Source of the DNA: MGR-bin208 sp043779285
GTDB taxonomy: Bacteria; Bacteroidota; Bacteroidia; Chitinophagales; Chitinophagaceae
Direction of reading: 5' to 3'
Assembly (NCBI GenBank): GCA_043779285.1
Contig: JAYWEL010000207.1
Coordinates: 1-18,705 of the forward strand
Length of the DNA: 18,705 nucleotides
Shown here: positions 1 to 7,951 of the stretch, piece after piece
Layout of the letters: each line of letters begins with the position of its first letter
Numbering within the stretch: position 1 is the first letter of the stretch
Made by a program: the position numbers and the translations under genes
The notes under the pieces: model-generated
The model's input: only the letters and a program-made list of their open reading frames with translations
Told to the model about the DNA's origin: nothing
Database searches by the model: none

Positions 1-617
1 GGGAATCTCTTATTTGCTTTTATTTCAAGTATCTGTTGCAGATAGATATTACTATTAGCTGAAATAGCCAAACACAGTTGATATGCATCCAAAGTTCCAA
101 ACGGCAATTGTAGTACATGATTTCTTAAATCGGCATTGGTTGATTTAAGGAAATCATTTACCAACGATCGGTGTTTCTTGAAAGCTTCAACCGTTTCATC
201 CATGGAGTTGTATTTTGCTTTTCCCGGATAAAAGGTTTCTATCTTTTTTGTTTTAGAGCTTCGGTCATAAAATTCCTTTTGTAACTGATCATCTGTTATT
301 TTTATTTCCGTTCTTTTTTCAGAATTGGGCGATTGGGTTAACGATTTTTCAACCATATCCCAAAGTGCATGTTCAGCAACTATGATATGTGTCATACATT
401 CTTTTATTGACCATTCTTCTGGGCTTGGTTTATAGTTTAATTGTTTTTTTGATAAACCCTTTACAGCCAGCAACAATTCTTTTTTTGTTTCTTTAAAAGA
501 ATTTACGGCAAATTTTCTTTCATCTTTGGAAATGGTATTTGAATGGAATGTGCCGGCAAAACCGGAAAGAACCAGCATCAAAAGCAAGCTATACCCGAAT
601 GATTTTCTTTGATACAT
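1..617 (-). CDS. Exported DinB-like four-helix protein, C-terminus cut by window edge
   Basis: The frame opens at ATG 617 and stays open to the left edge (205 codons seen), so the stop lies outside the window. Residues 1-22 form a signal peptide or membrane anchor: basic start (YQRK), then a hydrophobic run ending near FAGT. The rest resembles the DinB/DUF664 superfamily, with KPSPEEWSIKECMTHI at about 63-78 and FGTLDAYQLCLAISA at about 173-187. DinB-like proteins usually bind one metal through three histidines. His77 fits the first. The usual C-terminal SAH-x-x-x-H pair reads S-A-N with Tyr192 in place of the second His, so the metal site looks lost. An exported member without ligands may have a structural or binding role, but the function is unknown. 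It lies 71 nt downstream of the YitT-family gene on the same strand and could be co-transcribed. The fold call is fairly sure. Confidence 0.75.
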   Translation of the reverse strand, partial: MYQRKSFGYSLLLMLVLSGFAGTFHSNTISKDERKFAVNSFKETKKELLLAVKGLSKKQLNYKPSPEEWSIKECMTHIIVAEHALWDMVEKSLTQSPNSEKRTEIKITDDQLQKEFYDRSSKTKKIETFYPGKAKYNSMDETVEAFKKHRSLVNDFLKSTNADLRNHVLQLPFGTLDAYQLCLAISANSNIYLQQILEIKANKRF

Positions 618-688
618 GGTAACTGATTTTTACGTTTATTTATTTCAGTTTACATAGTTTGGAAGGAAGATTAAGATAGGTATTTATT

Positions 689-1672
689 TTAATTCTTATC
701 CTTTAATGTTCTTTTTTTAACCATTCCGCCTTTAGTGTCTTTAAGGCTTTGTGTTACAACGAATGCGAAAGGGTCAATTTTTTCAATTTCATTTGTCAGT
801 TTGTTGATTTCCAAACGGGTTGTTACCGTAAAAATAATTTCTGTAGAATGAAGTGTTTCACCACTTTTGCCAAAACCTTTTTTACCCGAATAAATCGTTA
901 GCCCCCTGCCCATTTTGTTCTTAATCATCTCAGCAATTTCATAACTATGTGGAGAAATAATAGTGACTCCGGTAAATTCTTCTATTCCTTCCAAAATAAA
1001 ATCAATGGTTTTTGAAGCAGATAAATAAATAAGAATGGAGTATAAGGCAATTTCAATGGAAAGTAAATAGGCTGCAACTAAAAAAATAATCAGGTTGAAG
1101 ATCAGTATAAAATCACCCACTGACAGACTTCTGCGTTTTCTGCTGAAAAAAATGGCCATAATTTCTGTACCATCAATCACAGCTCCACCACGGATACTAA
1201 GTCCAATTCCTGATCCTAGAAAAAAACCGCCGAAAATGGCAATCAGTAATTTATCGTTTGTTATTGTTGGGTAAGGTACAAACGCCACTACTACAGCTAA
1301 AAATGAAATAGCAATAATACTTTTAATACTGAATGCTTTACCAATATGTTGCCATCCAATAATTAGGAAAGGCAGATTGATCATGATGATTAATAAGGAT
1401 AAGGGAATTTTCGTTTGTAGGTTTATGAGTAATGAAATACCCATTGCTCCACCATCTATAAAATGATTGGGAATTAGAAAACCTTTTAACCCAAAGCCTG
1501 CAGAAAAAATGCCAAGAGCGATTAAGAAAAAATCTTTAACAGCATTTCTGATACTGACTTTCAGTCTCCAGAATCCTTTCGCTAATTCATAACTGCTTAA
1601 ATCCAAAGGCTCCGGTTTGTCCAGGGCTCTTTTGATTTGCTGAAAGATTATTTTCTGAAATTGTTTAATCAA
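689..1672 (-). CDS. YitT family membrane protein with C-terminal DUF2179 domain
   Basis: The product is 327 aa. A basic cytosolic N-terminus of about 45 residues precedes hydrophobic segments near 47-66, 74-86, 91-107, 116-133, 143-160 and 187-220. Between the last segments lies the motif GGAVIDGTEI (162-171), the Bacteroidota form of the glycine-rich YitT signature. Residues from about 233 to 315 form a soluble DUF2179 domain (GVTIIS, then KGFGKSGE). YitT proteins are inner-membrane proteins without a firmly assigned substrate, although links to small-molecule or amino-acid export have been proposed for some members. The 327-aa length is a little longer than the usual 280-300 because of the N-terminal extension. 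The start lies 25 nt downstream of the stop of the PagL-like gene, so the two are probably one transcript. Family assignment is confident; function is not. Confidence 0.85.
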   Translation of the reverse strand: MIKQFQKIIFQQIKRALDKPEPLDLSSYELAKGFWRLKVSIRNAVKDFFLIALGIFSAGFGLKGFLIPNHFIDGGAMGISLLINLQTKIPLSLLIIMINLPFLIIGWQHIGKAFSIKSIIAISFLAVVVAFVPYPTITNDKLLIAIFGGFFLGSGIGLSIRGGAVIDGTEIMAIFFSRKRRSLSVGDFILIFNLIIFLVAAYLLSIEIALYSILIYLSASKTIDFILEGIEEFTGVTIISPHSYEIAEMIKNKMGRGLTIYSGKKGFGKSGETLHSTEIIFTVTTRLEINKLTNEIEKIDPFAFVVTQSLKDTKGGMVKKRTLKDKN

Positions 1673-1697
1673 CTTCTTTTATTCTAAATATAACTAA

Positions 1698-2330
1698 TCA
1701 AAAGGAAGATTGTGAATTAAGTGCAGTTGATTTTTCAGAAACGGTTGGTTTTATAAATTTTAAAATCACAAAACCAACAGAAAGGTTATTGATTCCCGAG
1801 TTTGGCTCTTTCAAACCGGCATTTGAAATATGTCTCAAGCCACATACTATTCCGAAGATGGATTTATGTACTTGTTTTTTGTAATTAAGAAATAACATGT
1901 CGGAAAAAATAAAACCTTGAGCCTGTCTGTTTGTTTCTACAGAAATATAATGAGGGCCACTACCAACATTTATTCCAATAGAGGAATTCTTGTCGGTCTT
2001 GATGGATAGTTCCAAAATAAGGGTTACGCCAAATTCAAATTCAGACTGTTTTGCAAAATCTACTATTGCAAAATGGGGCAAACTGTTTAAAGAAAAATTT
2101 AATTTTCGATTAGGCTTTGTTATAGGAAAATGTAGTAAAATGCCTGCTATCACAGGGTTGTATGGATATTTTTCTTTGAACACACTTGTGGAAATACCTA
2201 AAGATGAAAATCCGCCGATAGTTTTTTTATCAATTAATTTAGGACTATTTGATTGGCCCATTAAGATTTTGCCAATAAACAAAAAGCCGGTAAAAAATAA
2301 AATAGACAATATCGTTTGTATCGATTTCAT
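1698..2330 (-). CDS. PagL-like acyloxyacyl hydrolase (lipid A 3-O-deacylase family)
   Basis: The product is 210 aa with a signal peptide (MKSIQTILSILFFTGFLFIG, cleavage probably near residue 25). Alternating-hydrophobicity strands typical of a small outer-membrane beta-barrel follow. Near residues 167-179 is RHISNAGLKEPNSG, matching the H-x-S-N-A core of the acyloxyacyl hydrolase/PagL family, whose His and Ser form part of the active site. In PagL the third catalytic residue, a Glu, lies 12 residues after the Ser; here that position is Asn, so catalysis is uncertain. If active, it would remove an acyl chain from lipid A in the outer membrane. The plus-strand frame within it (1990-2391) is a shadow. 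It is first of three minus-strand genes, running away from the Nif3-like gene. Confidence 0.72.
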   Translation of the reverse strand: MKSIQTILSILFFTGFLFIGKILMGQSNSPKLIDKKTIGGFSSLGISTSVFKEKYPYNPVIAGILLHFPITKPNRKLNFSLNSLPHFAIVDFAKQSEFEFGVTLILELSIKTDKNSSIGINVGSGPHYISVETNRQAQGFIFSDMLFLNYKKQVHKSIFGIVCGLRHISNAGLKEPNSGINNLSVGFVILKFIKPTVSEKSTALNSQSSF

Positions 2331-2476
2331 TGAAAATTACCTCAAAGCAATTCTCATATGTACAAATCTTCGTTTCAATTGTTCACATTAAAGTATAAAA
2401 AATGAGTGTATTTGAAAATTGAATGGAGGAAATATTGAATTTGAAGCATAATTTTATCTCTACTAGTATCAATTTT

Positions 2477-3589
2477 ATGCCAACTATAGCTGAATTAATT
2501 AAACATCTGGAATCTTTCGCACCACTTTCATTGCAGGAAAGCTATGATAATGCAGGATTGATAACCGGGAATAAAAACTGGGAATGTAGTGGCTTAATCT
2601 GCACATTGGATGCTACAGAAGAAGTGATTCTTGAAGCAAAAGCAAAAAACTGCAATCTAATTGTTGCACATCACCCGATTGTTTTCAAAGGATTGAAAAA
2701 ATTTAACGGGAATGATTATGTAGAAAAATCCATCATAACCGCTCTGAAAAATGATATTGCTATTTATGCCATTCACACCAATCTGGATAATGTGGTTAAC
2801 GGGGTAAGTGGCCGAATGGCATCTTTGTTGGGGTTAAAAAATGTTTCCGTTCTTTCTCCACAAAAAAATAGTTTAAAAAAGCTGACCGTATTTGTTCCAA
2901 CAGAAAAGGCTACGCATTTACGTAATGCCCTTTTTCAGGCTGGTGGTGGGCATATTGGTAATTACTCTCATTGCAGTTTTAACTCCGAGGGTGTCGGGAC
3001 TTTCAGGGCAAATGAAGATGCGACACCTTATATTGGAAATGTCGGCGAAACACATTTTGAAAAAGAAACCAAACTGGAAATTATTTTTCCATCTTATTTG
3101 GAAAGCTTGATGGTACATGAAATGAAAGCAGCCCATCCTTATGAAGAAGTAGCTTACGAAATAATACATCTTGACAATGAACAAAAGCAGATTGGATCGG
3201 GTGTTATAGGCGAATATGGCGAACCCCTGGATGAGCGGTCGTTTTTAAATTTACTGAAAGAAAAATTCAATCTTCAAGTTATTCGCCACACCAAATTGTT
3301 GGGGAAACCAGTAAGAAAGATTGCCCTTTGTGGAGGTGCCGGTAGTTTCCTTATCGGACATGCATTAGCTTGTGATGCAAACTTCTTTATATCGGCCGAC
3401 ATAAAGTACCACGAGTTTTTTGATGCCAATGACCGGATGGTTATAGCCGATATCGGACATTTTGAAAGCGAACAATTTACAATTGATCAATTATATGAAA
3501 TTTTGCATCATAAATTTCCTACCTTTGCCATCCTTAAAACTGAAGTAAGGACCAATCCGGTGCAATACTTTACCGATATTAATGGTTAG
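2477..3589 (+). CDS. Nif3-like dinuclear metal centre hexameric protein (YbgI/YqfO family)
   Basis: From ATG 2477 the protein is 370 aa. An in-frame ATG at 2423 would add 18 residues unlike the family, which normally starts MPTIAEL-, so 2477 is preferred. The dimetal ligands of the family are visible: His65 and His66 in AHHPIVF, Asp104 in HTNLD, and His328 plus Glu332 in HFESE, five residues matching those of E. coli YbgI. The length shows the long form with a roughly 100-residue insert (about 125-235) between the two Nif3 halves, as in Bacillus YqfO; the insert contains HPYEEVAYE. Members form toroidal hexamers. The 'GTP cyclohydrolase I type 2' label used in databases rests on weak evidence, and the cellular role is unsettled. 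The zinc-ribbon gene follows after 50 nt, a pairing common in Bacteroidota and probably an operon. Confidence 0.93.
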   Translation: MPTIAELIKHLESFAPLSLQESYDNAGLITGNKNWECSGLICTLDATEEVILEAKAKNCNLIVAHHPIVFKGLKKFNGNDYVEKSIITALKNDIAIYAIHTNLDNVVNGVSGRMASLLGLKNVSVLSPQKNSLKKLTVFVPTEKATHLRNALFQAGGGHIGNYSHCSFNSEGVGTFRANEDATPYIGNVGETHFEKETKLEIIFPSYLESLMVHEMKAAHPYEEVAYEIIHLDNEQKQIGSGVIGEYGEPLDERSFLNLLKEKFNLQVIRHTKLLGKPVRKIALCGGAGSFLIGHALACDANFFISADIKYHEFFDANDRMVIADIGHFESEQFTIDQLYEILHHKFPTFAILKTEVRTNPVQYFTDING

Positions 3590-3639
3590 TTTTCAACGGA
3601 TTAGCTGATTCAGGTATAAAATAAATAACAAATTGCAAT

Positions 3640-4396
3640 ATGGCTAACGTTAAAGAGTTTTCAATCGAAGAAAGATTAACATCCCTTATCTCCCTTCAGA
3701 AAATTGAATCGAAACTTGATGAACTTCATATCCTGAAAGGTGAACTGCCTATGGAAGTGGCTGACCTCGAAGATGAAATTCAGGGTTTATATGCCCGCCA
3801 GAATCGTATCGAAGAAGAGATCAATGGAATTGTTCAATTTATTGAGCAGAAGAAAGAAATTATCAAAGAAGCACAAGCCCTGATAGCTAAATACGAAAAG
3901 CAGAGTGAGAATGTAAAGAACAACCGTGAATTTGAGGCTATCAACAAAGAAATTGAAATGCAGCAGTTGGAAGAGAAACTGGCAGAAAAACATATTCGGG
4001 ATACCAACGAAGAAATGGGGGAAAAGATAACTGCTTTAGATAAAGCCAAGAAAGCAATTGAAGCAAAAAGACGGAAGTTTAAAGACCAAGAAAGACGAAC
4101 TGGAGAAAATTATTGCTACTACGGAGAAAGAAGAGAAGCACTACAATAAAACAGCTGCTGAAGCAAGAGCAAATGTTGAACCACGAATTTTGACCAGTTA
4201 TGAAAAGATCCGTAAAAGCTATCGTAACGGGCTATCTGTAGTGCCGATTGTACGGGAAGCATGTGGCGGATGTTTTTATTCTATCCCTCCTCAAAAGCAA
4301 AGTGAAGTTCGCCAGCGTAAGAAAGTAATTATTTGTGAAAACTGCGGCCGAGTTTTAGTTGATGAAGAACTGCACGATTCAATAGAAATTAAATAA
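3640..4396 (+). pseudogene. C4-type zinc-ribbon coiled-coil protein (CT398/DUF164 family), split by a one-base frameshift
   Basis: The reading frame from ATG 3640 encodes a long charged coiled coil, then loses similarity after residue ~143 and stops at 4149. The next frame carries the remainder (SLKTKKDELEKIIATTEKEEK onward) to the stop at 4396. Removing one A from the A5 run at 4065-4069 joins the frames as ...KAIEAKDGSLKTKKDELEK..., giving 251 aa, the usual family length. The C-terminal part holds an intact zinc ribbon: C-G-G-C at about 208-211 and C-E-N-C at about 232-235. The family comprises a helical hairpin with a zinc ribbon; proposed roles as adaptor or nucleic-acid-binding proteins are not proven. 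No other decay is visible, so this is either a very recent mutation or a homopolymer error. It follows the Nif3-like gene and is closed by a strong terminator. Confidence 0.85.
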
Positions 4397-4412
4397 TAAG
4401 AAGAATATTCAG

Positions 4413-4446
4413 AAGCCCCCTCGCCTTAGGCGAGGGGGCTTTTTAT
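4413..4446 (+). terminator. Strong intrinsic terminator
   Basis: A perfect 12-bp GC-rich stem (AGCCCCCTCGCC, 4414-4425, with its complement at 4429-4440) closes on a TTA loop and runs straight into TTTTATTT. It ends the Nif3-like/zinc-ribbon transcript and separates it from the recN promoter. The T tract is on the plus strand only. Confidence 0.93.
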
Positions 4447-4471
4447 TTGTATATGAATAAGGAATAATTTT

Positions 4472-4498
4472 TTGTAATCATACCAACCTGTAAATTTG
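4472..4498 (+). promoter_or_regulatory. Bacteroidota-type promoter for recN
   Basis: TAAATTTG at 4491-4498 fits the TAnnTTTG -7 consensus exactly. A TTG ends at 4474, 16 bases upstream, one base short of the usual 17-23 spacing. Transcription would begin about 5-8 bases after the -7 element, at or just before the recN ATG at 4507, so the mRNA is probably leaderless or nearly so. Confidence 0.55.
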
Positions 4499-4506
4499 AA
4501 TATTCT

Positions 4507-6162
4507 ATGCTGCAAAAATTAACTATTCAGAATTACGCCATTATTGATGAACTGGAAATTTTCATCGGCAGGCAATTAAATATTGTCACCGGTGAAACTG
4601 GTGCCGGTAAATCCATTATACTGGGTGCTCTTGGACTTATTTTAGGTCAACGGGCCGATACGTCGGTTTTATTGAACGGAGAGAAAAAATGTATCGTAGA
4701 AGGAATATTCGATTATAAAAAAACGGCAAAAGAATTAGCCTTTTTTAAAAATAACGATCTGGATGCGGGTGAAGAGATTGTGATACGAAGGGAAATAGCT
4801 TCAAATGGTAAATCGAGGGCGTTTATTAATGATACGCCGGTTAACCTGGGCCAGTTAAATCAATTGAGTTCATTGATGGTGGATCTGCATCAGCAATTTG
4901 ATAATCTTCAATTAGGCGAATCAGATTTTCAACGGGAAGTGATAGATGCATTAGCCGGACATGAAGACCTCATTCAAAATTATCAACAGATATTTCAACG
5001 ATGGAAAAAAGCCAAAGCAGAAAATGAGTTGTTGCTTGAACAAAAACTGCAATTCGATAAAGAGTTTGATTACAACCAATTTCTGTTTAATGAACTTACT
5101 GAACTCGGTCTTAAGGAAAATGAATTGGAAGAACTGGATGCCGAACTTAAATTACTGAACAATTCAGAAGGAATAAAAAAAGCATTGAGTAATGCTGCAT
5201 ATTCACTGCAGGAAAGCGATACACCGATTACACAACAGATAAAGATTTTATTAAACGAGTTGCAGCATTATTCCGATATGCATGTAGATATGCCGAATAT
5301 CATCGAACGTTTGAAATCGGCACATTTCGAAATTCAGGATATTGCTTACGAAACCAGCAAATTGAATGATCAGATCAATCATGATCCTGAACGGATTCTA
5401 TTTATTGAAGAACGGATTTCAGAAGGATATAAGCTCATCAAAAAACATGGAGTTAACAGTAGCCATGAACTTTTGGCAATACAGGAAGAGTTGGATAAAA
5501 AACTGCAAGCTGTATTAAATATTGAAGAAGCACTTGCGCAAAAGAAAAAAGAAGTAGAAGATTTATTTATTACTGCAAATGAGTTGGCTGAAAAAATAGA
5601 AGCGAACCGAAAAAGTGAAGTGACTCCTTTTGTAAAGAAAGTAAATCAATTACTCAGGCAGGTAGGAATGCCCAATTCATCCATCCAGGTCGAGATCAAT
5701 AAAATAGCCTTAGGTGAATATGGGTTCAATCAGATTGATATTTTATTTGATGCAAATAAGAACAATAATTTTATGCCGGTTGGTAAAATTGCCAGTGGTG
5801 GAGAGTTAAGCCGATTAATGCTTTGTATAAAATCATTGCTGGCAAAATCCATTTCCATGCCTACATTGATCTTTGATGAAATAGATACCGGTATTTCCGG
5901 CGAAGCAGCTATACAAGTTGGTAACATCATGAAAGATCTGGCATCAAACCATCAGTTGATCTGTATTACACATCAACCTCAAATTGCCGGTAGGGGTAAT
6001 GATCATTATTATGTGTACAAAGAAATAGTTGGCAATATGATAAAAACGAATATCCGGTTATTGTCTGCCGAAGAGCGGATAACGGTAATAGCTAAAATGC
6101 TGAGTGGTGAAAAACCAACTGCTGCAGCTTTGGAGAATGCCCGTGAAATGCTGATGAATTAA
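4507..6162 (+). CDS. recN: DNA repair protein RecN
   Basis: This is a 551-aa SMC-like ATPase of the usual RecN length. The N-terminal head begins LTIQNYAIID and has the Walker A GETGAGKS at 29-36. A conserved RecN segment, DLHQQFDNL, lies near 126-134. The middle, about 150-400, is a charged coiled coil. The C-terminal head carries the ABC signature ASGGELSR (429-436), Walker B IFDEIDTGISG around Asp457/Glu458, and THQPQIA as the switch region. RecN acts on double-strand breaks: it assembles on DNA near ends and promotes sister interaction during RecA-dependent recombination. It stands alone between a strong terminator and the fabI promoter, so it is probably monocistronic. Its promoter lies only 8 bases from the start. 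No LexA-type box was recognised in the short upstream region. Confidence 0.97.
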   Translation: MLQKLTIQNYAIIDELEIFIGRQLNIVTGETGAGKSIILGALGLILGQRADTSVLLNGEKKCIVEGIFDYKKTAKELAFFKNNDLDAGEEIVIRREIASNGKSRAFINDTPVNLGQLNQLSSLMVDLHQQFDNLQLGESDFQREVIDALAGHEDLIQNYQQIFQRWKKAKAENELLLEQKLQFDKEFDYNQFLFNELTELGLKENELEELDAELKLLNNSEGIKKALSNAAYSLQESDTPITQQIKILLNELQHYSDMHVDMPNIIERLKSAHFEIQDIAYETSKLNDQINHDPERILFIEERISEGYKLIKKHGVNSSHELLAIQEELDKKLQAVLNIEEALAQKKKEVEDLFITANELAEKIEANRKSEVTPFVKKVNQLLRQVGMPNSSIQVEINKIALGEYGFNQIDILFDANKNNNFMPVGKIASGGELSRLMLCIKSLLAKSISMPTLIFDEIDTGISGEAAIQVGNIMKDLASNHQLICITHQPQIAGRGNDHYYVYKEIVGNMIKTNIRLLSAEERITVIAKMLSGEKPTAAALENAREMLMN

Positions 6163-6224
6163 TAAACCATTTTTAAATTGACAGCAACAAATGAATCTCC
6201 AAATCAATCTAAAAAATATCTTCT

Positions 6225-6232
6225 TATTTTTG
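6225..6232 (+). promoter_or_regulatory. Probable -7 element of the fabI promoter
   Basis: TATTTTTG matches TAnnTTTG and lies 33 bases before the fabI ATG, giving a leader of roughly 25-28 nt. No clear TTG is seen at the expected -33 distance, so the call rests on the -7 element alone. Confidence 0.45.
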
Positions 6233-6265
6233 CGCTTCTAAAAAGGATAAAAAATAAACCAGCTT

Positions 6266-7078
6266 ATGTCAAACAATTTATTAAAAGGAAAGAGAGGAAT
6301 CATATTTGGTGCGTTAGATGAAAAATCAATTGCATGGAAGACGGCATTAAAATGTCATGAGCAGGGAGCTGAATTGGTTTTGAGCAATGCGCCTGTGGCA
6401 CTTCGGATGGGCGAAATAAATAAACTGGCCGAATTGGTTAATGCACCGGTTATTGGTGCTGATGTAACCAATATGGAAGACCTGAAAAATTTATTTGAAG
6501 GTGCCATGACACATTTTGGCGGTAAAATCGATTTTGTATTACACTCTATAGGTATGGGTTTGAATGTACGGAAAGGAAAACATTATACCGAGATGAATTA
6601 TGAATGGAATCAGAAGACCAATGATATTTCTGCGGTGAGTTTGCATAAAGTTATACGTACTGCCTGGGAATTGGATGCCATGAATGAATGGGGAAGTATA
6701 CTGGCATTAACATACATTGCGGCTCAAAGAGTATTTCCTGATTATAATGAGATGGCGGATGCAAAAGCATTGTTAGAAAGTATTACGCGTAGTTTCGGAT
6801 ATCATTATGGGGTGAGGAATAAAGTGCGGGTAAATACTGTTTCACAATCACCAACCTATACCACTGCCGGTAGTGGGGTAAAAGGATTTGACGGTTTTGT
6901 GTCGTATGCCGAAAAGATGAGTCCTTTGGGAAATGCTTCCGGAGATGACTGTGCTAATTATTGTGTATTGATGTTCAGCGATCTGACAAAGATGGTTACC
7001 ATGCAAAATCTTTTTCATGATGGAGGGTTCAGCTTTACCGGCGTAACACAAGCGGTCATTGATCAAATGGAAAAATAA
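6266..7078 (+). CDS. fabI: Enoyl-[acyl-carrier-protein] reductase FabI
   Basis: The protein has 270 aa, usual for FabI. It is a short-chain dehydrogenase/reductase fold: the cofactor-binding N-terminus reads GIIFGALDEKSIAWKTA (11-27), with the Ser-Ile-Ala that is a FabI hallmark. DVTN lies at 66-69 and the HSIG strand at 93-96. The catalytic set is Tyr150, Tyr160 and Lys167, in FabI spacing Y-x6-K, and differs from classical SDRs in the extra Tyr. It catalyses the last, NAD(P)H-dependent reduction of each fatty-acid elongation cycle on acyl carrier protein, in the cytosol. It is the target of triclosan-type inhibitors; the sequence does not show resistance or sensitivity. It has its own -7 element and is followed by a terminator hairpin, so it is probably transcribed alone. 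Confidence 0.97.
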   Translation: MSNNLLKGKRGIIFGALDEKSIAWKTALKCHEQGAELVLSNAPVALRMGEINKLAELVNAPVIGADVTNMEDLKNLFEGAMTHFGGKIDFVLHSIGMGLNVRKGKHYTEMNYEWNQKTNDISAVSLHKVIRTAWELDAMNEWGSILALTYIAAQRVFPDYNEMADAKALLESITRSFGYHYGVRNKVRVNTVSQSPTYTTAGSGVKGFDGFVSYAEKMSPLGNASGDDCANYCVLMFSDLTKMVTMQNLFHDGGFSFTGVTQAVIDQMEK

Positions 7079-7097
7079 TGTTTTTAATGAATAAGGT

Positions 7098-7134
7098 ATA
7101 AAAGCTGCTATTTACGGCAGCTTTTATATTTTTA
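7098..7134 (+). terminator. Intrinsic terminator after fabI
   Basis: An 11-bp perfect stem, ATAAAAGCTGC (7098-7108) with GCAGCTTTTAT (7117-7127), closes an 8-base loop and runs into ATTTTTAA. It lies 20 nt past the fabI stop and before the glycosyltransferase gene. Confidence 0.85.
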
Positions 7135-7168
7135 ATTCGATGCTTTTTATTTTAATCAATATTAATTT

Positions 7169-7912
7169 ATGATTCTCGGAAAAAAATTAGTCATCGTATT
7201 GCCTGCATATAATGCAGAAAAAACTTTGAAGCAGACTTATGATGAAATACCTTTTGACATTGTGGATGAGGTAGTATTGGTAGATGATAACAGCAAAGAC
7301 AATACGATTGAGGTTGCCCGTGAATTGAATATAATCCATATTGTTAAACACGAAAAAAATAAAGGCTACGGTGGAAACCAGAAATCATGTTACAACAAAG
7401 CCAAGGAATTGAATGCCGATATTGTCATCATGCTGCATCCCGATTATCAGTATACGCCCAAGCTTATTTATAGCATCTCCTATATGATCGCCAACGGATT
7501 GTATCCGGTTGTTTTCGCTTCAAGGATATTGGGTAAAGGAGCATTAAAAGGAGGGATGCCCTGGTATAAATATGTAGCAAACAGATTGCTGACTTTGTTT
7601 CAAAATATTTTACTCGATCAAAAATTATCCGAATATCATACCGGTTACCGGGCTTTTTCAAGAGAGGTATTGGAGAAGGTTGATTATGAAAAAAACTCCG
7701 ATGATTTTATTTTCGATAATCAAATGATTGCTCAGATATTCAATAACGGATTTACTATTGCGGAGGTTACTTGTCCAACAAAATATTTTGATGATGCATC
7801 ATCCATCAATTTCAGACGCAGTGCCATTTATGGATTGGGAGTATTAAAAGTGAGTATCGAATACCGTTTGGCAAATTGGGGCATCTATACCCCTGCCTAT
7901 TTAAAAAAATAA
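7169..7912 (+). CDS. Family 2 glycosyltransferase, dolichol-phosphate-mannose-synthase-like
   Basis: The product is a 247-aa single-domain GT-A enzyme. PAYNAEKTL (12-20) and VDDNSKDNT (38-46) form the nucleotide-sugar binding start of GT2. The conserved acidic site is HPDYQYTP (90-97), a known variant of the D-x-D region in this subgroup. YHTGYRAF (156-163) matches the acceptor-side motif of DPM-like enzymes. There is no signal peptide and no C-terminal membrane pair, so it is probably a soluble or peripherally bound enzyme. It would transfer a sugar from a nucleotide donor to a lipid carrier or envelope precursor; donor and acceptor cannot be read from the sequence. It stands alone, between the fabI terminator and a convergent DUF2795 gene. 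Family call is firm, substrate unknown. Confidence 0.9.
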   Translation: MILGKKLVIVLPAYNAEKTLKQTYDEIPFDIVDEVVLVDDNSKDNTIEVARELNIIHIVKHEKNKGYGGNQKSCYNKAKELNADIVIMLHPDYQYTPKLIYSISYMIANGLYPVVFASRILGKGALKGGMPWYKYVANRLLTLFQNILLDQKLSEYHTGYRAFSREVLEKVDYEKNSDDFIFDNQMIAQIFNNGFTIAEVTCPTKYFDDASSINFRRSAIYGLGVLKVSIEYRLANWGIYTPAYLKK

Positions 7913-7913
7913 G

Positions 7914-7944
7914 GGAATAAAAAAACCTGCCAAACAGCAGGTTT
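7914..7944 (-). terminator. Intrinsic terminator for the DUF2795 gene
   Basis: An 8-bp stem, AAACCTGC (7923-7930) with GCAGGTTT (7937-7944), closes a 6-base loop. Read on the minus strand it is followed by TTTTTTTATT, so it ends the minus-strand DUF2795 transcript. On the plus strand only a short T run follows, so it may end the glycosyltransferase transcript weakly. Confidence 0.8.
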
Positions 7945-7951
7945 GAATATG

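Noticed and set aside
1990..2391. 133-aa plus-strand frame over the PagL-like gene
   Set aside because: It lies opposite the deacylase gene, whose signal peptide and H-x-S-N-A motif are clear. Its own translation shows no motif and starts mid-gene.
4058..4090. Programmed ribosomal frameshift in the zinc-ribbon gene
   Set aside because: The needed shift is +1 and no heptamer or stop-codon device is present; A5 is too short for strong transcriptional slippage. A simple indel is a better account.
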